Shown: positions 1-9,850 of the stretch, one piece after another
How positions within the stretch are numbered: the first letter of the stretch is position 1
How the letters are laid out: the number at the start of each line of letters is the position of its first letter
Assembly (NCBI GenBank): GCA_963691705.1
Contig: OY829542.1
Location: 50,385,002-50,449,001 of the forward strand
Length of the DNA: 64,000 nucleotides
Direction: 5' to 3'
From: Viola odorata
Lineage: Eukaryota; Streptophyta; Magnoliopsida; Malpighiales; Violaceae
Position numbers and translations under genes: made by a program
The notes under the pieces: generated by a model
The model's input: the letters and a program-made list of their open reading frames with translations, nothing else
The model's database searches: none
Told to the model about the DNA's origin: nothing

Positions 1-344
1 TGAGCTGTCTCCAAAGTATCCCAAACATCCTTGGACAATTTACAAGCACTAACACGGTTAAATTCATTTTGAGAAATTGAGCAAAATAAAGCATACCTTG
101 CCTTGTCTTCGCTTTGTTTTCTTGAAATCGATCCAGCTGGCCACCTCTCAAAAGGAAGAGGTTTTGTTGATCCATCTTCAGCTGGAGGTTCCATGGGAGT
201 GACAAATCCATGTAAAACGCAATCTAGCATGATTTGATCTTGTCCACCTAGGAAGGCTATCATCTTTGTCTTCCATTGTAAGTAGTTGTTTCCATCAAGA
301 AATGGTGGACGGTTGATTACACCATATAATCCCTCTTGAGCCAT
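1..344 (-). CDS. Copia-type Gag polyprotein, N-terminal part (runs off left edge)
   Basis: The minus strand reads openly from an ATG at 344 to the window edge (about 114 residues). The start MAQEGLYGVINRPPFLDGNN followed by NYLQWKTKM is the DUF4219-like opening seen in plant Copia Gag proteins, and the later part (KARYALFCSIS, KDVWDTLE) is the UBN2-type Gag region. In this family Gag forms the virus-like particle that packages element RNA. The start lies 46 bases inside a tRNA-Met-like primer-binding site, as expected for a 5' LTR-Gag arrangement. No frame break is seen in the visible part, so the element may be fairly young. Pol genes and the other LTR would lie left of the window. Confidence 0.8.
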   Translation of the reverse strand, partial: MAQEGLYGVINRPPFLDGNNYLQWKTKMIAFLGGQDQIMLDCVLHGFVTPMEPPAEDGSTKPLPFERWPAGSISRKQSEDKARYALFCSISQNEFNRVSACKLSKDVWDTLETA

Positions 345-389
345 TTGATCTTTCACTTGAGGTGATTAAACCTACAAAACAAGTACCTT

Positions 390-401
390 GCTCCGCTACC
401 A
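390..401 (-). promoter_or_regulatory. Primer-binding site of the Copia element
   Basis: The minus strand reads TGGTAGCGGAGC two bases after the LTR end. This resembles the usual plant site complementary to initiator tRNA-Met (TGGTATCAGAGC). The Gypsy element near 26 kb has the same motif directly after its LTR. Confidence 0.65.
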
Positions 402-403
402 AT

Positions 404-1625
404 TGATAAACGAGGCCTAGAGGGGGGGGGGGGGGGGGTGAATAGGCAATAATAGGAAATAAAAATTCTAACACAAATGTAAATAATTTGAGTGCCGAAA
501 TTAGAATGTAAAAACACAAGTATGTATAGTGGTTCCAATTCCTCAATGAATTGTACTCCACTACCTAAGAGTCCTCCTCTTAGGATTTTCTAACAAAGAT
601 CACCTTGTTATTTACCTTGAGTTTTTACGGGTTCAACTCAAACCTTACACCTTGGTTTTTCCGGGCTCAACCAATAAACCTTACACTTGGTTTTTGCTAA
701 GGGCTCAACCAACAAACCTTACAATGTGATTTTTCCGGGCTCAATCACAACCTATAACAATCAAGTTTTCTTTGACAAGAGAATGTTAAATAGCAACACA
801 ATTGGTGTACAAATAAATTATGTATGATTCAATAATTAACACCAATAAATGAACAAGAAATACCTCAAAAGAAAGCTTAAACCTTACTTGAAAATATGGA
901 CACAAGATTGAGTAAATTCGGATGTGTGAAGCTTGTGTTATCAAAGAGTCAAGTTGAAGGTTTTGCAAAAACTCAGATTTTTGGTCTTTTGAAAAGTATG
1001 AGAGCTTTCTAAAATCTTTCTTGTGTTCTAAATGTTCTTGTTGTCATCTAACTCATCTAGGATGAGTATATATAGGTTTTAGATCAGTTATGATCCAGAC
1101 AAGAAAGTATAGAGCCAAAAATCCCGTTATAGTGGACAAAATAGCTGTTGGGAAAAACTAGCCGTTGGGCAAAACGCTATGGCGTTTTGAATAACGCTAT
1201 AGCGTTTTGCTACTGAAGTTATTTCGTAACTTCAGAGGCAAAACGCTATAGCGTTTTGCTCCTGGACGAAATCCTTCGTTCCAGTAGCAAAACGCTATAG
1301 CGTTTTCACAAACGCTATGGCGTTTTAAGCCTGACGAAAATGCAAAAAACCTTTCCGAAATTCATTTTTGCTAAAAACCTTTTGACTCAAAAACTCTTGA
1401 GGTATTCATGAACATTAATCAAGTGTTAAATTGAATCATACTTACATGATTAGAGTTCTAATGTACACTTGATCTTCTAGCTTGTGATATCTTGATTTGT
1501 TGCTTCTTTTCTTATTTGCTTGATCACAAACTACACACACTTTAACTTCAAATTGCATTAGTAATACTAATTAGTTTGTGTGTCTAAAATCATCAAAACA
1601 AGAGTAAGTTGCCCTTGGGCTAACA
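404..1625 (-). mobile_element. 5' LTR of the Copia element
   Basis: On the minus strand this 1222-bp block starts TGTTAGCCC and ends TTTATCA, the TG..CA borders of an LTR, and is followed by a primer-binding site and Gag. It contains a run of 17 G (422-438) and a group of palindromes (1171-1326). The outer flank AGATT (1626-1630) is the probable target duplication, but the matching copy would lie outside the window. The insertion interrupts copy A of the duplicated RIP-like block. Confidence 0.75.
1171..1326. repeat. Array of five palindromes AAAACGCTATRGCGTTTT in the LTR
   Basis: Five copies of an 18-bp near-palindrome lie at 1171-1188, 1192-1208, 1240-1257, 1289-1306 and 1310-1326. The copies at 1240 and 1289 are perfect palindromes. 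The spacers also fold: one pairs ACTGAAGTTA with TAACTTCAG, another pairs CTGGACGAA with TTCGTTCCAG. The 156 bases could form a chain of hairpins. Confidence 0.9.
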
Positions 1626-2030
1626 AGATTGGCTCACTAAAAAAACAAAGTGTCTCATTCCTAGCCTTAGTCCTTTTGTCTCAAACCTTAATTTGTTCAC
1701 TTAACGCACCCAATGTCAAACTTTTTTCCTTCATTCATAATCCTCTCTGATATTGGGAGAGCGGGTTGCTTTAAGAATCATCACAATCACAACCCCAAGG
1801 TGATGTTTCAACTTATCTTCTTTTGTGCTTTTATTATCCAGAGCACATACAACCACTATCAATTGTTGAAGGTTTAATTTGGTGCACATTTCCTTCCCTC
1901 CCTCTCCCTCCAACAATGTGTTGGAATTGAAATTGATGTTCTTAAGTAGCGTGACATCATTCCCGAGCATATGATATGAAGAGGGATGGCTAAGGAAGGT
2001 AACTTGTTGTAGTGTAATGAAAAGTGCATG
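1626..2030 (-). pseudogene. RIP-like pseudogene block, copy A (deleted and interrupted)
   Basis: This block is homologous to 6443-7306. An open stretch at 1731-1970 on the minus strand matches the middle and C-terminal part of the RIP-like fragment of copy B. Compared with B, copy A lacks roughly 390 bp covering the N-terminal half. It is cut on the left by the Copia LTR and on the right by a solo LTR inserted at 2030/2031; the rest of the copy resumes at 6192-6261. It cannot encode a functional product. The family call is the same, and as tentative, as for copy B. Confidence 0.55.
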
Positions 2031-5000
2031 TGTCGCACCCCTTTTTGGAATTTTGCGCGACGTGGGTTTGGGACGAGATGTGAGATGAAATCTGACTCAT
2101 CTCACACAATGCAATGAAGTCGCCACCCTGTTTTTATTTCTAGGTTTAGGGAACCTATTATCATGGCATATAAAAAATAAAAAGCTAAGACAAAATGGGT
2201 CTGAACCCGAGAACAACGGTTTGGGGTTGCATTATAGACTCGGGAAGGTGTTAGGCACCCGAGTCTCATCCAAAAAGGTTACCGGAGAAGGAGGTGTTTA
2301 ATCATGCTTGGACAAATAAAAAGTCCTACTTTAGTGATCATGCCCAATAGATTAAATTTTTACAATTTTAAATATTCATGTATACATGCATGCGTGCAGA
2401 AAAAGCATGGAATAAATAAAAGGGCGAGAAACGTTTACTTGTGAAGGGTACGGGCGGTTCTACCCTTTTGGATCGAAAGTATGAGGCGTAGGTTGATGTG
2501 TAAACACTTGACGATTTATGCATAGAAATGATTAATTTAAAGCAAGCGCGAATAAAATATTTATGCAAGCATTCAAGAAAAAATAGTACGAGCGCAAGAA
2601 ATAAATAAATAGTACAAGGGCAAAAATAAAATAAACAGTACATGGGCGAAAATAAATAAATAGTACATGACTTACATGGCACGGAAAAAAATGCGATGGG
2701 CTAAAATTTGGGCTCGACCCACTAGGCCGGGAGTGGGCCCGCCAGGCTGGGCCACAACTAGGCCAGGCCCCGCACAACTTGGGCTAGGATTGTGAGACCC
2801 TTAGAAATTTTAACTTCGATTTATTTTAGTTAGCTAGACGAGTACTAGTCCGATTAGAAAAGAGTTAGAAATTGTATTGGGTTCGTATAAATTAGTGCTT
2901 TCTATAATTATAATGAACTAATAAAAAGAATTGGAAAAAAAAGAAAATAAAAGGAAAGAAATAATAGAATAAGGAAAAGAAAGGGATAAGGTTCAGGTAA
3001 GAAATAAAAATAAGGAAAGGAAAGGACATGTGTCATGGAAAGAGAGAGAGGATAAGAAAAGAAAGAGAGTGAGTACGGGAAAAAGTAAAGGAAAGATAGG
3101 AAAAGGAAAGAAGGAAAATAGTAAGAGAGAAAGGGAAGTGAGAACGGGAAAGAGAGGAAGTAAAAATGGGGTGCTGCCATTGATTTAGCTTGAAGAAAAC
3201 TAGTAAGTATATTCATTGTGTTTAATATTTATATGGATTTTGTTTTTCAATTAAGAGCTATGGAATAGCTTGGGTTTAGTTTTGGGTGAATATGCTAGGG
3301 TTATTTGGGTGTACGGGAGCAATTGGGTGAATGAATTTGTTGGTAAAATCTTGAATGTAAATGAATATAAATGTTAAGTAATGATGTTGAATGATAACCA
3401 AATGAGTTTTAATTAATGGGTTTGGGTTTAGTGACGTGTGGATTAGGGATTTAACCTTAGTAGTTTTAATTTTGAAATTCATGGGAAATATGAGTATGAA
3501 ACTAATTAAGTGATAAATTAGATGTTGTGGTATGTATGTGATGTAGGAATTAGTCTGAAATTTCTAGAAAAACAGTGGCAGAAAATTTATTATGGTTCAG
3601 TCCCTACAGTTATGAAGATGGTGAAGTTTAGTCCTAAATGTTTAAGCGCTTGCAGATTAGTCCCTACAGCAGGATCAGTTTTGGGAAAACTATTTATAAT
3701 TTTAAATGTGTAATATTTTGGATAAATATATGTGTTTTAATTAATTTATTTGTTGCAAGAAAAGAGTTGAATTGAAAAGAAACAGGAAAAGAAGGGATGA
3801 GAAATTGTGCTGGTCTTTTAAAATAATTGTACAGGTCTGAAATTGATTTAATTATTGTGTAAATAACTTGTATGTTATTTAAATGGTGTTAGGTGTGAAG
3901 CAGACAGATCCTACAGCAGAGTGAGCGGGGCATGTGAAGTGAATTTTGCTGTGTATATACAACTGTGAGTGAATAATGCAAAGTATAAACTGCATGATAG
4001 TATTGCATGCGTATGAATTATGTTATGACTGTATGTTTTGTGTTATGGCTGTGAATATGCTTGGTGATATTAATTGGTGATGGAAGATGGTATACGATGT
4101 TGATTATGACCCTAACTAACAGGGGTGGTGTTAGTACATGTGCACATGGTTTGCATACCTTAGCTAGCCGGAGGTTATGGCGGTAGCATGAAGTGGCTTG
4201 GCCAGCACTTCGGTCTGTTGAGAATTGTTGAAAACGATTAAGAATGATTGAGAATGATTGAGAAATTCTCATGTCCTAGCCTTCAGGGACTATGGTGTTG
4301 GCACGTGATGAGATCACGGTCTGAATATGAGTTGTTTGTGCCTTGATAGATTAACTGTATTGTGATGAGTGTATGAATTATAGTATTTGGATATTGATAT
4401 AATTATATTAAATCATATGTAGGGAATACAGAGAATGTGAATGATTGCGTGTACATGCTTGTTTATAACTTGTATTATTTATTCACTGAGTTGTGGTAAC
4501 TCATCCTCTCTTATAAACCATTTTTTTCAGTTGGTAGCGGACGGTAGTGAGTTGGTTGGCAGATCTAGGGGAGTACTCTTCAAGGTTAATCGGTATGCCC
4601 AGCATTCTCCTTCGCTAGGGCCTAGTCGATTAATAGATTGTATATATATAAGTTTTGGAAGTTGTAAATTACAATCTCCCTAATAAATCTGTTACTTGTT
4701 GTAGTAAATGTAGAAGTGACTTTGTGATGCTGTATATATTACTTGGAATCAATGAAAGCAAAATCTTGAGTTGTCGTTATGAACCATCTGTAAATTGTGG
4801 AAAATATCTTGATAAAGTGTTAAGTTAGGCGAGTGAGAGTCCGAGATGAATACAGAAATTCATTTGAACTCTCATGCCGGTCACATGCTCTAGTTTGGGG
4901 TGTGACAAGGATAGCCCAAGCTTGCCTTCACGCGCTGGGCCAGAGGCCCAACCTTTCTTCTTCATTCGCGCGTTGAGCGTGCTGCATCTTGATTTGGGCC

Positions 5001-6191
5001 CACGCGGCCCAAAATCAAATTAAATGGAGAGAGCCGTTCCTGTTCATCATCACCCTCCTAGTGTCGCCGGCGACGAGGGTCGGGCCAACCACCACGGAAA
5101 TAGGTAATTTATATACCAAAATAATCCTTACAACAACAGTAATTCAACCAAGTAATTACAGCAAATTAACTTCAACAAAATAATACTCAATTAAATAAGA
5201 ACGGATTAAATCTTAATTAACAAAAAAACCAAAATTTGTCCGATCCTTGGAATAATTTGTTAAAAAGAAGCGATGTGATTAAACTAGTGATTAAAATGAA
5301 GTGATTTTAAAGTAAAACAACAATTTATTTCATCAAAACACGAAAGGTTAATTTTTTGAAAATATTGCCGAAAACACGTTAAAAAATTTAAATAGCTGGA
5401 GATTGGGTTTCAACCTTTGGAGAGTGTTTTGGCTAGTGGGATAAATCTTTGGAGGGTGTTTAGGCTGGTTTTTCTTGGTGTCTGCTTTGGTGGTCTGGTT
5501 TGGATGGTCGGGTTTAATTGGTGCAGTGATGGATTAAATTGATATAATGATGGGTTGAAAATTTAATTGCAGGAGAGCTTTGAATGAATTTGCAGTGATG
5601 GATAACAAATTACAGTGATGATCCTTTTTGGCAGAGATGAGAGTGTGATGGTTTCGTGAATTGGTGTCTTGGCCCTCTCCCCCATTTTGAATTAGAATTT
5701 CTTGGCTATTTATAGAGGGTGTGAGGGATGGGCAAAGTGATGGCAGTGAGGGAGAAGGTGAGTTGAATTAATTGGTGAAGGGAGTTGGATGAAGAAGGTG
5801 AAGAAAAATGGAAATGCCTATGTTTTAGGCAGAGAGACGAGGGTGAAGTGAATTAATTGGTGATGGGAGTTGGTTCGCGGGAAAGATGATGAGTGTTTAT
5901 TTTATTCAGTTCGAGCCAATGGTACGGGAAAGCTTGCTCAAAACTGATGAAAATTCAAACAAAAAATACCAAAATGTGAAATAAAATGAGATAAATGAAA
6001 TGTAAGATAAAAATAGACAGAAATATTCGATCCATGGTTCGAACGGAAACACATTAAAATGCGGAATAAAAGGAAAAAAAATGAAATGCGATACAAATAA
6101 TAAACAGTAAACAAATGTCAACAATAAATATAAATAATGAATAAAAAAACGGATATGATGTGAGGAAAATGTCAAAAATCGGGTACCAACA
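2031..6191 (-). mobile_element. Solo LTR (Tat/Ogre-like Gypsy), split by a nested solo LTR
   Basis: On the minus strand the element begins TGTTGGTACCCG and ends GGGGTGCGACA. Without the nested insertion it is about 2.04 kb. A good TATA box (CTATAAATAG) near 5705 supports minus orientation. No gag, pol or second LTR is present, so a solo LTR left by recombination is the simplest reading. The right flank ATATG and an eroded left flank ATG fit a 5-bp target duplication, and copy B at 7231-7245 shows the uninterrupted target. Lineage is judged from the LTR ends and the phrase GGAAGGTGTTAGGCACCC and is tentative. Confidence 0.65.
2791..4907 (+). mobile_element. Nested solo LTR (Tekay/Del-like Gypsy), 2117 bp
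   Basis: The element starts TGTGAGACCC and ends GGGGTGTGACA and is flanked on both sides by a perfect 5-bp duplication AGGAT (2786-2790 and 4908-4912). There are no coding domains, so it is a solo LTR. Its length fits the long LTRs of Tekay/Del chromoviruses; that lineage call is inference. A purine-rich stretch at 2920-3170 and the phrase CAATGAAAG near 4750, typical of the R region, lie inside. Confidence 0.8.
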
Positions 6192-6261
6192 ATATGATAT
6201 GAAATAAATGTTATACACTTGACCTATAGGAGAAATGCTTGGTACATGAATCACATTGATA
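6192..6261. repeat. Right remainder of duplicated block, copy A
   Basis: These 70 bases are nearly identical to 7236-7306. They resume copy A after the solo LTR, and the two copies diverge after about 6261. The 180 bases from 6262 to 6442 hold nothing I recognise. Confidence 0.8.
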
Positions 6262-6442
6262 CTTTTTTCAACTTGAAATTTACCCTTGTTGATGTTATTG
6301 ACTCAATATATCAAACTTATTACTCGAGAAAATTTTCCAAAAATATCAACTTTAGGAAGAAAATATTAATTATGGAATCATAAAAATTGAATGTGTTCAT
6401 CATTAGATGACCTAATGTGTTAGATGTTGAAGTATCGAACAT

Positions 6443-7306
6443 AGATTGGCTCACCAAAAAAATAAAGTGCTTCATTCCTATAGCTGCACAAAGCCTTACT
6501 CGCTTTGTCCCAAACATTAATTTGTTCACTCAACGCACCCAATGTCAAACTTGTTTCCTTCTTCATTCATAATTGCCTCCATGATATTGGGAGTGCGGGT
6601 TGCCTTAAGAATCATCACAATTACAACCCCAAGGTGATGTTTCAACTCATCTTTTGTGCTTTTATTATCCAGAGCACACACAACCACTATCAGTTGTTGA
6701 AGGTTGAATTTGGTGCACATTTCCTTCTTTCCCTCTCCCTCCAATAATGTGTTGTAATTGACATTGATGTTCTTGAGCATCATGATATCATCCCCGAGCA
6801 GTCTATCTCCCTCCTCTTCCCCTGATTCCAACTCAAAATAACCTCTACTTGAGAAAAATCCTATCAAGTAGAGTTTATCTTTCATAATTATTAGTGTAAC
6901 AACATTGGATTTGGCTTTTACTTCCAAATAGGTTTTTCCTTCTCTTCATATAAGTAAACAAAACCATGTGTACTAATCAAATTTTCATGCTGATCAAAAT
7001 ATTCGAAAATAATCTCTTCACCCCCTAAACTTTGAAAAAGTTCCTCACATTTAGTTGGGAGTGTGGTAAGGAGTGTTTCTTTCTCAGCAGATTCAATGAT
7101 TTGAATGACTGATGCAACTTGCCTTTGAAGGTTGGGTTTTAGTTCAAATATTTTTTTCAAACAGTTTAAGGTATGTGGTGAAAAGGAAAATGAGTGGCTA
7201 AGGAAAGTAACTTACTGTAGTGTATTGAAAAGTGCATATGATATGAAATAAATGTTATACACTTGACCTATAGGAGAAATGTTTAGTACATGAATCACAT
7301 TGATAT
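6443..7306 (-). pseudogene. Ribosome-inactivating-protein-like pseudogene, copy B
   Basis: Two overlapping minus-strand frames (7160 to 6918 and 6927 to 6526) together read as one protein-like sequence broken by a frameshift near 6920. The order of features resembles the RIP (rRNA N-glycosidase) fold: an N-terminal helix and strand region, a strand ending LYLIGF, a loop, then two helices, the second ending VMILKATR. In RIPs this helix carries the catalytic Glu-Ala-x-Arg, but here the Glu position is Lys. With the frameshift, the lost residue and no clear ATG or C-terminus, activity is not expected. The family call rests on pattern only; an unrelated defence protein is possible. The block is the more complete of the two tandem copies. 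Confidence 0.5.
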
Positions 7307-8384
7307 TTTGTGTAGAGAAGCCAACGTCTAACATCAAAAGAACGGTTCAGAATTTATAAATAGAGGTGATAAAATAGGACTACGAATCAGATCTCTGTAA
7401 TAAATAGGATCGTGACATGAGTTTCGGTCCCAATCAGTCAAATTTTACGAGTTCGAGACTAAACCAAACTAAATTGGACCAGACCTCTCTTCTTCTTTTT
7501 TCCACATAAAATGAAGGGTTCATGTGACGTTTCATGGCCATGAACCCAAGACATATAATCGATAATAATTTTATGAAAAACAAGGGTTTTGGAGGCCCAA
7601 AACTAAATTGTCAACCCTTTATGTAATCATTGGATGAGTATAATTTTTATATTTTTTCTTCAAGTTTTCGATTCAACATTTTCTTTTCTTTTTCTTTTTT
7701 TAAATATTATCCCTCCGTCACACACAAAAATGATTCAATAGATTTTTTTCATTATCATAAATAAAATATAAAAAATTTGTAATTAATATATATCTAAATT
7801 AATTGCATCTTATATTTTCTGAGCACAATTCTTTAATTTGAGTAGTTTGAATTTTGTTTCATAATCATGCATACATTTTGGAAAGCGTGATTGACTAATT
7901 ATTTGCCAATTTTATATGATAATTAATAGAAAGATAGAAACTATTACTCCAATAAAAAAACAATAACTTAATGTTGTTTAAATTTTTGTAAAAATCTCAT
8001 AGATGTCACTTTCTGAGTGTAGGGTACATTAGTACAAAACCACTATGTTACATGCCTCGTAATATTAGTTGATTTTGAAATTTTTATTTTTTCTTATAAT
8101 ATTTTCCATAATGAGAAGATCAAGATATATTTATCATTTTTCCTAATTCACTCTCAAACTAAATCTTATTAATTTTTATTTTTATTTGTATGTATATTTA
8201 AACATATTTTTTTACAAAAAAAAATTTATTTAAAGGAATTATTATTTTTTAAGCTTGTTACTAAAATGAAAAGAAAAGAGACCATATGGTTAGCCTAGAT
8301 AGATTGGTCTATACTCATTTCATAAAATCTAATTTGACATTTCATAAATATAGTAATAGTGTGTAACCTAAAACACAATATGAA
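7307..8384. other. AT-rich spacer, no gene seen
   Basis: No convincing coding exon. The phrase TCCCTCCGTCACACAC near 7711 looks like one end of a Stowaway MITE, but no matching right end was found. Confidence 0.5.
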
Positions 8385-9850
8385 TCTGATGGGTGTCGAA
8401 GCCGTCAAAAATAATTATAAGTTACAACTCATTACTAAGAACAAATCAATTGTAGATAGCAAGTAAGAGGTTCGATCCACAAATAGCAATGATATAATTT
8501 TTGTGAAGACTTATAATGATTAAAAGTAACATTTAGGTGAAATTGGAAGTTTTGTATTAAAAACTAAAAACTGGAAAATTAACAAAGCAATTAAATAGTC
8601 TTGGCTAAGAAAGGTATTCTTGGTCAAGACGCGTATCTAGACGAGACTGTCAAATATGAGAGAGATTCCTTATAGAGGCTTGACAAGCTATGAGATATAG
8701 GTTACAATCATTGACGCAAGGGGGTTCATTTTCAATCTACAGAGCTGCTATAGGATCAAGGTTCCCCTTAGATCCTTACTTCCCTATTTTATCAACACCA
8801 CCTCAAGTACCCTTAGAGATGAATGCCTAACCAACTAGCACTCTCCTGGTTAAAGGGTTTACTAAATTGGCTAATGATCGATTAGGGGAAGACAACTCCA
8901 GACCTAGTATCCTCGGGCGTCATTCGGGACTAATTTTGATTTGCCTTTCTCCCCTAGCGACTATCCACGCTAGGTGTCTACTTTGATCCTCTTGGGCATG
9001 AAGCCAAGTCACCAAGAGGAATGGTTGTTGTGTAATCTACTTAACTCTAGATTGGCCAGACCTAAAATCAATCAGAAGACACGTTAAAATTAATACGAGA
9101 TTAATTAAATACAGACTTAAAGATTAATAAGATTAATTAGGTCTCATGCAAGCTTATACTCATGCTTTAAGCGCCTCTACTAAGAAAGGTTTACTTAGCT
9201 ATTCATACTCATAATTGAAAGAATTAAAGATGTATTGAATTAATAAAATCCTTCGTTTTCGAAGGAGCAAAGTATGTAAAACGATAACAAGAATGAAAAA
9301 CCAAAGAAGAGACCAAGTTCCAGGCGAAAAATCACCTTCTCTAATATTCTAGGGAGAGTATAAATAGTTCCCTCTCCCTATAAAATAGCTAAGCGAAAAT
9401 AAAGGAAATTAAATCCTAATCAAACTCTAAATTGTCTAAATTACTCTCCTCCTCACATAGGAATTCTAAATAAACAAGACAAGACAGCGGAATGCCTCTT
9501 CAATCCTTCCTTGGATAATGCTCTTCAATCATCATGGTAGTAGGAGTCTTCACGCCGCTAAGTCCTCTGTCTGTTCGAATAGATTTCTTCTTAGTGAGGG
9601 ATTGGCCAAGCAGGTCTGTCTTAGCCAATAGAGATGCTTGTGTCCAGTCTTGGTCAAGAAACCAGCCAAGAATGCGTCTGCTCCAATCTTGCCCAAAATT
9701 TGACTCAATTCTCTCCTTTTGTGCTCCCTTCCTCTCCAAAGCTATTTCCTACGATAATAAAAGGATTTCTACTGAAATCAATAGAATACCATTCGAAAAT
9801 GCAAAAAAATTAGTGGTAAAACCACTGTAATTAAAGCTCAATCAAAATCT
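8385..9850. repeat. Unclassified interspersed repeat-like block
   Basis: The block opens GGGTGTCGAAGCCGTCAAAA and soon carries AGGTTCGATCCACAAATAG, wording I associate with common repeats of plant genomes. It contains no retrotransposon protein motif. An inverted repeat (AGGGAGAG / CTCTCCCT) brackets a TATAAATAG near 9350-9385. A 98-residue open frame at 9534-9830 matches no family I know. Boundaries are approximate. Confidence 0.3.

Noticed and set aside
2532..3482. Several 60-100 residue minus-strand frames rich in Phe, Ser and Leu
   Set aside because: They lie in a purine-rich part of the nested solo LTR; the composition produces open frames without coding meaning.
7711..7740. Stowaway-like end TCCCTCCGTCACACAC
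   Set aside because: No matching inverted right end found within 1 kb, so not listed as an element.
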